Shown here piece by piece: positions 1 through 6,181 of a DNA stretch of 10,053 nucleotides. Made by a program: the position numbers and the translations under genes. Origin of the DNA: CAZTAK01 sp964611585 (lineage in GTDB: Bacteria; Pseudomonadota; Alphaproteobacteria; SHVP01). How positions within the stretch are numbered: position 1 is the stretch's first letter; each line of letters begins with the position of its first letter. Location: the NCBI GenBank assembly GCA_964611585.1, contig CAZTAK010000076.1:1-10053 (forward strand), in the 5' to 3' direction. The notes under the pieces were generated by a model. The model searched no databases. It saw nothing but the letters and a program-made list of their open reading frames with translations, and was not told where the DNA came from.

Positions 1-1
1 A

Positions 2-532
2 CCAGGCCGGTCATGCACTAACATTCAAACTGGACCAATCAATGGGGGCCGACCAGTCTGCTACAACCTTGACGACCTCGCCGAGGTCTTTTCTCAGGGC
101 AACACTCGCAACAACGTACAGCGGCTCCGGATTTCAACCAGTGATTTTTTGTATTCCAATCTCAACAACGAGATGTTCGAGATCGCCGACGATATGGTTG
201 GCGTGCACGACCTCCTGTACCCGCCCTGCAACCGGTTCATCTACGAGCTTCTCGGCGAAGGGCCGATAACCGGGTGTCTCGAGAACCTCGAGGAAGCCTT
301 GGCGCCTCACGGCATTCCCCGCGGGGCCGTGCCGATGCCTTTCAACATCTTCATGAACACCGGTATTGACGAAAACCAGACCATGCTTGTCCGCCGGCCG
401 GTATCGAAGGCCGGCGATCATGTCGATCTGATGGCGCGGATGGATTGCCTGGTTGGAATCACAGCGTGCGCGGCAGAGATCATGGATTGCAACGGTGACG
501 CCTGCACGTCGATTTCGGTTGAGGTCATTTGA
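2..532 (+). CDS. DUF1989 / urea carboxylase-associated family protein (5'-truncated by window edge)
   Basis: The frame is open from the first bases of the window to a TGA at 530-532, giving 176 residues with no in-frame ATG near the edge, so the true start lies outside. Residues below are counted from the window edge. The stretch with GVHDLL (H69), followed by C76, the ELLG...GCLENLEEALAPHGI block (84-105), the PMPFNIFMN block (111-119) and the C-terminal MDCLVGITAC block (147-156) match the DUF1989 pattern of a conserved His/Cys pair and a late MDCLV.xSAC motif. Family members are often encoded beside urea carboxylase/allophanate hydrolase genes or amino-acid-type transporters, and their biochemical role is poorly defined. 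The C-terminus ends where family members normally end, so the 3' side looks complete. It is convergent with the large minus-strand operon and separated from it by insertion-sequence debris, so it is probably not part of the same unit. Family assignment is confident; function is not. Confidence 0.85.
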   Translation, partial: PGRSCTNIQTGPINGGRPVCYNLDDLAEVFSQGNTRNNVQRLRISTSDFLYSNLNNEMFEIADDMVGVHDLLYPPCNRFIYELLGEGPITGCLENLEEALAPHGIPRGAVPMPFNIFMNTGIDENQTMLVRRPVSKAGDHVDLMARMDCLVGITACAAEIMDCNGDACTSISVEVI

Positions 533-536
533 ACGT

Positions 537-641
537 CTTCCCGGTTGCACCGGGTTCGATGAAAAACTTTGCCACACCGAACCTTGCCATCCACTCCCGA
601 ATCGCGACCGCCGTGATGGAATTGGTTGCCAGTCTATCGGT
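537..641 (-). pseudogene. Degraded IS3-family transposase (OrfB, rve domain) fragment
   Basis: Read on the minus strand, this stretch gives TAVAIREWMARFGV followed by a short gap and FIEPG. That is the pattern of IS3-family OrfB proteins just after the second catalytic Asp (DNGPEF...A..REW....GV....IEPGSPWENGY). Here the DNGPEF part has become an unrecognisable TDRLATNS, and the sequence after IEPG decays to ATGKTF. Only about 35 residues of an expected 270 or so remain. The fragment abuts the stop codon of the DUF1989 gene and has no flanking inverted repeats that I can see. It is a relic, not a working gene. The call rests on a short motif match. Confidence 0.55.
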
Positions 642-697
642 TTTCTGACCGTGCTCGTCGCTGTGGTCTACTGCACAGAATAATCCGACGAACGTCC

Positions 698-774
698 ACT
701 TTGGGTCAATAGGAGAACAAAAGAAACCTTCTTCTTGATGACCGCTTCCCGACAAGAAGCGGACTTTGGACCAA
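698..774. repeat. Imperfect direct repeat ACTTTGG(GT/AC)CAA with an internal hairpin
   Basis: ACTTTGGGTCAA at 698-709 recurs as ACTTTGGACCAA at 763-774, differing at two adjacent bases. Just before the second copy, CCGCTT (742-747) and AAGCGG (757-762) form a 6-bp stem with a 9-nt loop. Similar GTCC(A/G)CTTTGGGTC sequences are, from memory, frequent in intergenic regions of rhizobial genomes. The repeat therefore probably belongs to a dispersed family and not to the neighbouring genes. No gene is supported between 642 and 825. Confidence 0.35.
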
Positions 775-786
775 CCGATCGAACAA

Positions 787-807
787 CCTTGAGCCGATGG
801 CTCAACG
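787..807. other. Palindromic hairpin TTGAGCC-GAT-GGCTCAA
   Basis: TTGAGCC (789-795) and GGCTCAA (799-805) are perfect inverted repeats with a 3-nt loop, extended by a C/G pair beyond one mismatch. It lies about 20 bp past the stop of the 826-942 ORF and 160 bp past the transporter gene, on the side where minus-strand transcription would end. Neither strand has a T-run after it, so it is not a classical intrinsic terminator. It could be an mRNA 3'-end structure or a protein site. Confidence 0.35.
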
Positions 808-825
808 GGTTCGCGCTCCGCATTC

Positions 826-942
826 TTAATGTGGTGTTCCAACCAGCTCCCGATCCTGAAGGTCCCGGATCGCCCCCACCACCGACTGCAGAGGGACGAT
901 CAGCGAGACACCTTCGGGTGCGGTCTGGGCGGACGCGGTCAT
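826..942 (-). CDS. Small uncharacterised ORF, 38 codons, after the EamA transporter gene
   Basis: An ATG at 942-940 opens a frame of 38 codons ending in TAA at 826-828. It lies 22 bp after the transporter stop on the same strand. Its composition is protein-like (a LIVPLQSVV hydrophobic stretch, then AIRDLQDRELV, which could form a short amphipathic helix) and its third positions are GC-rich. No Shine-Dalgarno is obvious. I do not recognise it. It may be a tiny gene, or the surviving start of a larger gene cut off when the IS debris to its left arrived. Low confidence. Confidence 0.25.
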   Translation of the reverse strand: MTASAQTAPEGVSLIVPLQSVVGAIRDLQDRELVGTPH

Positions 943-964
943 GGTCGCGGCGCTCGTGGGCGGG

Positions 965-1921
965 TCAATCAGCGGCGGCCATGGCCGATGCGGCTTCCCG
1001 CATGGACTCCTTGGCGCCTTTGTTGGCGAACACCAGGCCCACAGCCATCACCGCGATCGCGCCCCACACCCAGATGGTGAAGGTATCGCCGAATATAAGG
1101 AACGCCCAGATCACGCTGGCCGCCACCGTTACATAGTTAAGTTGCGCGAAGAATACCGGCCCGGCGCGGCGGATGACTTCGAATAGGCACAAAAAAACGA
1201 CCACCTCTGCGGCTGCGGCCCAGATCGTGGCCCAAATCGCGGCGCCCGAATACGCCGTCACCATCACCGGACCGTCGACGATCAGCATGACCGGCAAGAG
1301 GATCAGCGCCGCCATCAGCAGAAGGCCGGTCGAAAGCTGCATCGAACTTGTGGCCGGCGGCCGGATGAAGGGAATCATCACGTTGTTGGTCGCATAGCCC
1401 AACGGCGCCGCCACCGCGAGAAGCAACCACCCGGCGGCGATGCCGGTGCCGAGGCTTTCGCGCGGCACAATGATCATCAACACACCGGCGAGGCCGAACA
1501 GAATGCCGCCGATGCTCGCCAGTCGCCACCTGTCCGACCGCAGCGCGAGCGCAAACAAATACGTAAACGAAGGCGTCAGCATCAGCGTCAGCGAGATCAC
1601 GCCCGGCGGCAACTTGCCGGCCACAAACGTGATCGCGAGCAGTGGAACGCAGAACCCGGCCATCGCTGTCAATCCGTATAGGCGGACATGAACGGACGTC
1701 ACTTGGGGCAGGGCGCGCATCGGCACCGATACGATCAACAGGCCGAGGCCCCCGAACAGGGCCTGCCAGAACGAGTAGGAAATGAACGGCAATCCCGCCT
1801 CGAAGGCGATGCGGTTGGCGGAAAAAAGGCTGCCGTAAGCGATGCCGCCGCCGATCAGCAAAACCAACGGAATGAAAAGCGACGGGGTTCCGCCTTGGCC
1901 CGTGGCCTTGTCATCTGTCAT
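965..1921 (-). CDS. EamA/DMT-superfamily transporter (10 predicted TM segments)
   Basis: This integral inner-membrane protein has 318 residues. Ten hydrophobic segments in two repeated halves (about 14-150 and 165-298) are the drug/metabolite transporter architecture. The hallmark end of each EamA unit is visible: LPPGVISLTLMLTPSFTYLF in the first half, and AGPVFFAQLNYVTVAASVIW followed by a GD-containing loop and WGAIAVMAVGLVFANK in the second. EamA proteins mostly export amino acids or other metabolites, though some import; the substrate cannot be predicted. I chose the ATG at 1921 because GAGGAG lies 9 nt upstream. The in-frame ATG at 1987 lacks a ribosome site and would add a charged, poorly conserved leader. 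The gene follows the tandem hydrolase on the same strand after 265 bp, so it may have its own promoter. Confidence 0.88.
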   Translation of the reverse strand: MTDDKATGQGGTPSLFIPLVLLIGGGIAYGSLFSANRIAFEAGLPFISYSFWQALFGGLGLLIVSVPMRALPQVTSVHVRLYGLTAMAGFCVPLLAITFVAGKLPPGVISLTLMLTPSFTYLFALALRSDRWRLASIGGILFGLAGVLMIIVPRESLGTGIAAGWLLLAVAAPLGYATNNVMIPFIRPPATSSMQLSTGLLLMAALILLPVMLIVDGPVMVTAYSGAAIWATIWAAAAEVVVFLCLFEVIRRAGPVFFAQLNYVTVAASVIWAFLIFGDTFTIWVWGAIAVMAVGLVFANKGAKESMREAASAMAAAD

Positions 1922-1957
1922 GCGATGCGGCTCCTCGTGTGCGGGCTGGCCTACCCC

Positions 1958-1984
1958 ACGAACGATACCACTTTTTGTTCGTTC
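1958..1984. promoter_or_regulatory. Candidate operator: inverted repeat upstream of the EamA gene
   Basis: ACGAAC (1958-1963) and GTTCGT (1977-1982) are perfect inverted repeats 13 nt apart. Overlapping them, GAACGA (1960-1965) pairs with TCGTTC (1979-1984) at the same spacing. The site lies 36-63 bp upstream of the chosen start. This is a plausible position for a dimeric regulator, but no regulator gene is present in the window to pair it with. Confidence 0.35.
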
Positions 1985-1993
1985 CATTCTTGA

Positions 1994-2000
1994 TTGTCAA
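1994..2000 (-). promoter_or_regulatory. Candidate -35 element (TTGACAA) for the EamA gene
   Basis: On the minus strand TTGACA (2000-1995) is a perfect consensus -35. At 16-17 bp spacing the -10 position reads only ACAAAA/CAAAAA, a poor match. It lies just upstream of the inverted repeat at 1958-1984. Offered as a candidate only. Confidence 0.25.
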
Positions 2001-2167
2001 GTTGCGTAAGCCCGGGCGGCAAGCCGGCGCGGTTAGGGTATTGGCGATCGAAGGAAGAGCCCGATTCAGCCATATCGCGCGAAACGACCGTCCGGGTTGC
2101 GGAATCGGTGACGCCGTTCTCTTCTTCGAGAAGACGGGCGATTGCCTGCACGGCCTGCGTGGATTCG

Positions 2168-2185
2168 GCCGGTCCGGGAACCGGC
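2168..2185. other. GC-rich hairpin just after the hydrolase stop
   Basis: GCCGGT (2168-2173) and ACCGGC (2180-2185) are perfect inverted repeats with a 6-nt loop, ending one base before the hydrolase stop codon. There is no T-run on the minus strand after it, so it is not a typical intrinsic terminator. It might protect the 3' end of the mRNA or be chance in GC-rich DNA. Confidence 0.2.
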
Positions 2186-2186
2186 G

Positions 2187-3881
2187 CTATTGGGCGTTGA
2201 CCATGGCGAGAAAGACACCAATCTCCGCTGCAACCGTTTCCGGTGGATTGGCAAGGGCCACGGGTTCCGTACGCGTCAGGCGCGCCGCTGCGGGCAGGCA
2301 GGAAGCGAAAACATCGAACTCGCGCGCGCCCACCCAAACCGGCGCGCTTATCGCGGCAAGCCGCTCGCGCAGGGGATAGGCGAACAGGGCATCCCATGCC
2401 GGCTTGTAGGACTGCGGGCGTTTGATGAGCTCGACGACTTGGTCGTGGAGCGACTGCGGATCGACGTTCGGGTCAATGAACCTCGTCGCCGCCAACGTCT
2501 TTTCAAACCAAGGGAAGTAAAGCTGCTGATCGCGAACCTGATGCCAGATCGAAGTGATGTGATGCCCGTCCCAGGATAATGCCGCGGGCAGCGCCCATCG
2601 CGGTGCGAACGCCTGCCGTTCGTGATCCGATAGCGCCATGGGGCCTTCCAGCATCGCACTTTTGATCTTGAGTCCGCCGCGCCAGGCGAGTTCCGCCACG
2701 ACCGACGCCCCGCCGTTCCTCCCGTAGAGGTGGACGTCCGATACACCGAGCGCCTTCAAGAGCGATTCAAGCGCACCCGCATAGTTCTCGACGGAATGCC
2801 TGTCTTGCGGAATATCGTCCGTTTCGCCGTGACCGGGAAGGTCGGCCGCAATAACGTGGTGCGTTTCGCCGAGCGCACGCATCAGCGGCTCGAGCTGCCG
2901 AGTCGTACCCGGCACCTGAGGGATCAGAAAGATCGGCACGCCGCCGGCGCTTCTGCCTGCTTCTCGCAGCGCAATTCGCATCCCGCCTGCGACCGCGTAG
3001 TCGGTTGAAACCCGGCCCTTGATGGGCGCTGGCGGCGGCGCTGGCGGCGCGGTGCCCTTCGCCGGATATTTGAGGAAGATTTCCAGTTCTTCCGCGGCTG
3101 CTTCGAGCTTGTCCCGGCTGAATTCTTTGTTCCAGGCGTCTTTCGGCAGCCGTTTGAGGGTTCCGATCTGGCTGTCGCCCGGCCGCGCGCCGAAACACAC
3201 TGGCACATCGCCTTTGACGATGTCGGCCACGGCCGCTAGCCCCTCATGCAGAAACGCCGCGCGGTAAGGATTGAGATAGCCGTTCCCGGCAACGAGAATC
3301 TCCCTGACCCCGCGGTGCAGGAAATCGAGATCAGGCACATCCTGATCGGCCCGTGCCGCGCCGGTATGCTTGTGCCACGGCCAGAACACGTGCTGCTCGC
3401 GGTAGCGGAACCACCACCACGTCAGGTACGAGCCCGTCCAATCGGGCGTGACCTCTTCCAGATAATCCTTGAGACGCGCTTCCCGAACCTCGGGCGGGAA
3501 CAGGGGAAAGCCGTCGATAATTGCGACTGCCGTCCGGCTCGGATAACGGCGCGCAAACTCGACTGCGATCGATGCGCCCGTGTGCCGGCCATAACACGCG
3601 CTATGCCGGACACCGAGAACGGCCAACGTCTCGGCAAGGGCATCCGCATAATCTTCGATCAGAGGCTGACGTCCGAGTTCCAGCGGATCAGAAAGACCGT
3701 TCCCCGGGGTGTCGATGGTGATGGTCGTGAATTGTTCGGACCAGATGCGCATGTGAGGCTCGTAAACCTCGCTCGAGACGGGTGAAGCGTGCAAAAGCAC
3801 TATCACCGGCCCTGTTCCGGCCCGCCGGTAATGGACGCGCCGCGTCCCAACGGTGAGGTAATGGCGTGCGATTTCCGTCAT
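2187..3881 (-). CDS. Tandem alpha/beta-hydrolase-fold protein (two domains), both catalytic serines replaced
   Basis: This 564-residue protein is about twice a normal single-domain hydrolase. AAGGAG lies 8 nt before the ATG. Domain 1 (about 1-272) shows the LLHASP oxyanion-type loop (29-34), DTPGNGLSD (57-65) and the elbow YGRHTGAS (97-104). Domain 2 (about 293-560) shows DLPGHGETD (347-355) and the elbow YGRNGGAS (386-393). A proline/alanine-rich linker (277-287) joins them. The domains clearly arose by duplication: both have YGRxxGAS elbows and a lid motif R-D/E-Q-x-x-F/Y-x-P-W (161-169 and 450-458). At the nucleophile position of G-x-S-x-G sit His100 and Asn389. Acid candidates D236 and D523 remain, but the late catalytic His is not seen in either domain. 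There is no signal peptide, so it is likely cytosolic. It follows the ABC transporter genes and overlaps the preceding broken ORF by ATGA. The fold is confident; enzymatic activity is open. Confidence 0.85.
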   Translation of the reverse strand: MTEIARHYLTVGTRRVHYRRAGTGPVIVLLHASPVSSEVYEPHMRIWSEQFTTITIDTPGNGLSDPLELGRQPLIEDYADALAETLAVLGVRHSACYGRHTGASIAVEFARRYPSRTAVAIIDGFPLFPPEVREARLKDYLEEVTPDWTGSYLTWWWFRYREQHVFWPWHKHTGAARADQDVPDLDFLHRGVREILVAGNGYLNPYRAAFLHEGLAAVADIVKGDVPVCFGARPGDSQIGTLKRLPKDAWNKEFSRDKLEAAAEELEIFLKYPAKGTAPPAPPPAPIKGRVSTDYAVAGGMRIALREAGRSAGGVPIFLIPQVPGTTRQLEPLMRALGETHHVIAADLPGHGETDDIPQDRHSVENYAGALESLLKALGVSDVHLYGRNGGASVVAELAWRGGLKIKSAMLEGPMALSDHERQAFAPRWALPAALSWDGHHITSIWHQVRDQQLYFPWFEKTLAATRFIDPNVDPQSLHDQVVELIKRPQSYKPAWDALFAYPLRERLAAISAPVWVGAREFDVFASCLPAAARLTRTEPVALANPPETVAAEIGVFLAMVNAQ

Positions 3882-4134
3882 TTTTCGTACTCCTTGCGGA
3901 TCAAGGCGTCGCGGAGATCGCCGTACAGCGCCTCTTCAATCCCGCATGGCGGGCGCTGGAACGAGGGCTCCCGGTATTCGTTGGGAGTGGGAATGCAGAT
4001 GTTTCGTGGGCGTGCTGACCATCGTTATCGGCCAGTATCGGAGTGGGCGCGGCTTCGTGTCGGACCGGGACAACACCCGCGAAGTACGACATATCGCCGG
4101 TGCCGGAGCCGGCGAACAGCGAAAGTAGCCGCAT
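3878..4134 (-). pseudogene. Short unrecognised gene between ATPase and hydrolase, apparently frameshifted
   Basis: The 3' half reads cleanly on the minus strand as ...ICIPTPNEYREPSFQRPP... to ...DLRDALIRKEYEK and stops at TGA 3878-3880. That TGA overlaps the hydrolase ATG as ATGA, a typical translational-coupling junction. Upstream, that frame meets a TAA at 4025-4027. The good coding frame there is a different one, starting at ATG 4134 (AAGGG about 8 nt upstream), reading MRLLSLFAGSGTGDMSYFAG and on to ADNDGQHAHE. One base change near 3990-4000 would join them into a protein of about 85 residues. An alternative start is ATG 4156, which overlaps the ATPase stop (ATGA) and is in frame with the 3' stop but hits the internal TAA after 43 codons. 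I do not recognise the product. Either the gene is broken or the sequence contains an error. Confidence 0.45.
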
Positions 4135-4152
4135 TGATCGCGCCCTTGGCGC

Positions 4153-5193
4153 TCATCGAGTCCTCTCGACGAATGCTTCGTCGAACGCGGCGTGGAGATC
4201 CTCCGGCGGCACCTTGACGGCAGGTACGATGTTTGCGCCTTCGCGCACGCGAACGCACGCGACCCAGTGCCCATCGCCGACGCTTTCCATCGAGGGCCGC
4301 GCCTCGGAACATTGCGGCGCGGCGACGGGACAACGCGGCGCGAACATACAGCCCTTCGGCAGATTGATGGGGCTGGGCACCTCGCCCTCAAGAACGTGCC
4401 GCGACAGGAATTCATCCGGGTCCGGCGGCAGGTGAGCCGACATCAGCGACTGCGTATAGGGATGCAGCGGCGACTTGAAGACGGCATCGGTTGGCCCCTC
4501 CTCGACGACAACTCCAAGATAGAGGACGAGAATACGGTGGCTGATGAGTTCTACCGTTTCAAGATCGTGCGAGATATAGAGCATCGCGACGCCGCTATCG
4601 CGTTGCAGTTCGACAAGCAATTCCAGAATGCCTGCGCGAACCGAAAGATCCAGCGAACTGGTCGGTTCGTCGAGAATGATCAGTTTAGGGTTCGTCGCAA
4701 GCGCCCGTGCAATGGAAACGCGCTGCAACTGCCCGCCCGAAAGTTCGTTCGGAAATCGCCTGAGGAGATCGGCGCTGAGGTGGACCCGCCCAGCGAGTTC
4801 CGCCACGCGGTCGCGCCGCGCTTTGGCCCCCAGGTCCGAGTGCAGCTTCACCATCTCGCCGATCAGAGTCCCGACCCGCATGCGGGGGTTTAGTGTCCCG
4901 TAGGGATCCTGAAAAACGATTTGTATGCGATTGCGCAACGGCCGGATCGCCCGCTGCGAAAGGCGCGTAACATCGGTACCGTCGAAGATGATCCGGCCGG
5001 ATGTTGGCGTAATCAGCCGCAGGATACTGAGCCCGATGGTCGATTTTCCGGAACCGCTTTCGCCGACCAGCCCAACAGTTTCTCCAGACGCGATGGAAAA
5101 GCTGACACCATTGACCGCGTGTACCGTTTCGCGGGAAGTCGAACCCGAGAAATGGTTGACCAGGTTCTCGACCTGCAACACGGGTTCAGGCAT
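4153..5193 (-). CDS. Peptide-type ABC transporter ATP-binding protein, second ATPase (DppF/OppF-like)
   Basis: This cytoplasmic ATPase of the Dpp/Opp importer has 346 residues from the ATG at 5193. Walker A is GESGSGKST (44-52), the Q-loop FQDPYGTLNPR (94-104), the signature LSGGQLQR (151-158), Walker B LIILDEPT (171-178) and the H-loop His209. The oligopeptide-transporter C-terminal extension follows, with HPYT (244-247) and cysteines at 282, 288, 295 and 313. It is the F-type partner by its QDPYGTLNPR and SSLDLSVRAGILELL wording. I reject the longer in-frame start at 5358 because those 55 codons overlap the upstream ATPase and look like no ABC protein. The start overlaps the upstream stop by 8 bp and has no clear Shine-Dalgarno, so expression probably depends on translational coupling. 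Confidence 0.95.
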   Translation of the reverse strand: MPEPVLQVENLVNHFSGSTSRETVHAVNGVSFSIASGETVGLVGESGSGKSTIGLSILRLITPTSGRIIFDGTDVTRLSQRAIRPLRNRIQIVFQDPYGTLNPRMRVGTLIGEMVKLHSDLGAKARRDRVAELAGRVHLSADLLRRFPNELSGGQLQRVSIARALATNPKLIILDEPTSSLDLSVRAGILELLVELQRDSGVAMLYISHDLETVELISHRILVLYLGVVVEEGPTDAVFKSPLHPYTQSLMSAHLPPDPDEFLSRHVLEGEVPSPINLPKGCMFAPRCPVAAPQCSEARPSMESVGDGHWVACVRVREGANIVPAVKVPPEDLHAAFDEAFVERTR

Positions 5194-6181
5194 TGTCGGC
5201 CACTTGTATGGAGGGGTCCGCAAAATGGCAGGCCGCCATGTGCGCCTCGCCAACCCATTCTTTCGGCGGCGCTGACGCGCATTCGGGCGCGGCATTCGGG
5301 CACCGGTCGCGATAGGCGCAACCTTCCGGCAGTGCATAGAGATCGGGGGGCGGACCACCTATCTGGCCGAAACCATGCTGGGCGATCTGTTTCGGCGTTG
5401 AGAGAATCAGAGCCTTTGTGTACGGGTGGGCTGGCCTGTTGAACACCGTCCTGACCGGACCCTGTTCGATAATCGTGCCTGCAAACATGACGCACATGCG
5501 CGTGCAGTAGTGGGCGACGATGCCGAGATCGTGAGTGATGACAATAGCGCCCATGTTGCTGCCCCGCATCAGATCGCGAAAAAGATCAAGAATCTGGGCC
5601 TGTACGGTGACGTCCAGTCCGGTCGTCGGCTCGTCGGCAATGATCAACCGCGGTTCGTTGAGCAACGCGGTGGCGATGAGAATGCGTTGCGCCATGCCTC
5701 CGGAAAGCTCGTGCGGCCAGGCGCGCATCCGCCGCTCCGGGTCGGGAATACCGACCGTCGTCAGCATTTTCTCGGCCGCCTTCCAGGCCTCCTCCTTGGA
5801 GATGTTGCTGTGCTCGCGCTGGATCCGGACCAGATGCTTGCCGACACGGCTAAGCGGATCGAGCGACGTGACGGGCGATTGCACGATCATCGACATTTCC
5901 CGGCCGCGCAGACGGTTGTACGCCTCGGTCTCCAGGCCGACCAGTTCGGTGCCGTCGAACCGGATGGAACCTTCGACGATTTTCGCGGGCGGCTGCAGCA
6001 GCCCCATGATCGACATCGCCGTCAACGATTTTCCCGCCCCGGTCTCTCCGACGAGTCCGACGATTTCGCCCTCTGCTACCGAGAAGGAAACACCATTGAG
6101 CGCCCGCGCGACCAGATGCCGGTTGGCCAGATCGTGTGAAACGAAGTGCGTGTGCAGGTTTTCGACCTCAAGAAGGTTCAT
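5186..6181 (-). CDS. Peptide-type ABC transporter ATP-binding protein, first ATPase (DppD/OppD-like)
   Basis: The protein has 331 residues from the ATG at 6181, which overlaps the upstream permease stop as ATGA; GGAAGG lies about 10 nt upstream. Walker A is GETGAGKS (45-52), the Q-loop has Gln101 in VQSPVTSLDP, the signature is LSGGMAQR (159-166), Walker B is LIIADEPT (179-186) followed by TGLDVTVQAQ, and the H-loop is His217. The C-terminal oligopeptide-type extension carries HPYT (252-255) and cysteines 288, 294, 301 and 318. In crystallised DppD-type ATPases the equivalent cysteines hold a [4Fe-4S] cluster. It forms the heterodimeric motor with the next gene product. The in-frame extension up to 6484 runs through the permease gene and is rejected. 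Confidence 0.95.
   Translation of the reverse strand: MNLLEVENLHTHFVSHDLANRHLVARALNGVSFSVAEGEIVGLVGETGAGKSLTAMSIMGLLQPPAKIVEGSIRFDGTELVGLETEAYNRLRGREMSMIVQSPVTSLDPLSRVGKHLVRIQREHSNISKEEAWKAAEKMLTTVGIPDPERRMRAWPHELSGGMAQRILIATALLNEPRLIIADEPTTGLDVTVQAQILDLFRDLMRGSNMGAIVITHDLGIVAHYCTRMCVMFAGTIIEQGPVRTVFNRPAHPYTKALILSTPKQIAQHGFGQIGGPPPDLYALPEGCAYRDRCPNAAPECASAPPKEWVGEAHMAACHFADPSIQVADNA

Larger units (their letters stand above)
1951..2186 (-). other. Coding-like open frame between tandem hydrolase and EamA gene (possible frameshifted extension or remnant)
   Basis: Immediately past the hydrolase stop (TAG, 2187-2189), a different minus-strand frame continues for about 78 codons to a TAG at 1951-1953. 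Its codon use is GC-rich at third positions and its composition is protein-like: PVPGPAESTQAVQAIARLLEEE, then TRTVVSRDMAESGSSFDR. No ATG opens it near the beginning; possible starts are GTG at 2151 and ATG at 2073, both without a Shine-Dalgarno. A single frameshift near 2190-2200 would fuse it to the hydrolase. The first part could resemble the last helix of an alpha/beta-hydrolase, but that is weak. Alternatives are a remnant of a separate gene or chance. I do not recognise the protein. Confidence 0.3.

Noticed and set aside
134..577. A 147-codon minus-strand frame opposite the DUF1989 gene
   Set aside because: Antisense shadow; the plus-strand frame carries the conserved DUF1989 motifs.
735..1136. 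Plus-strand frames across the end of the EamA gene
   Set aside because: Composition is dominated by Arg, Pro and Ser, typical of GC-rich shadows, with no ribosome site or homology that I recognise.
1922..1987. Upstream start of the EamA gene at 1987
   Set aside because: No Shine-Dalgarno, and a 22-residue polar leader atypical for the family; the ATG at 1921 has GAGGAG at good spacing.
4192..4893. A 233-codon plus-strand frame opposite the second ATPase
   Set aside because: Antisense shadow of a gene with every ABC motif in place; no recognisable domain.
5194..5358. N-terminal extension of the second ATPase to an ATG at 5358
   Set aside because: The 55 extra codons lie within the first ATPase gene in another frame and resemble no ABC N-terminus; MPEPVLQVENL at 5193 is the usual beginning.
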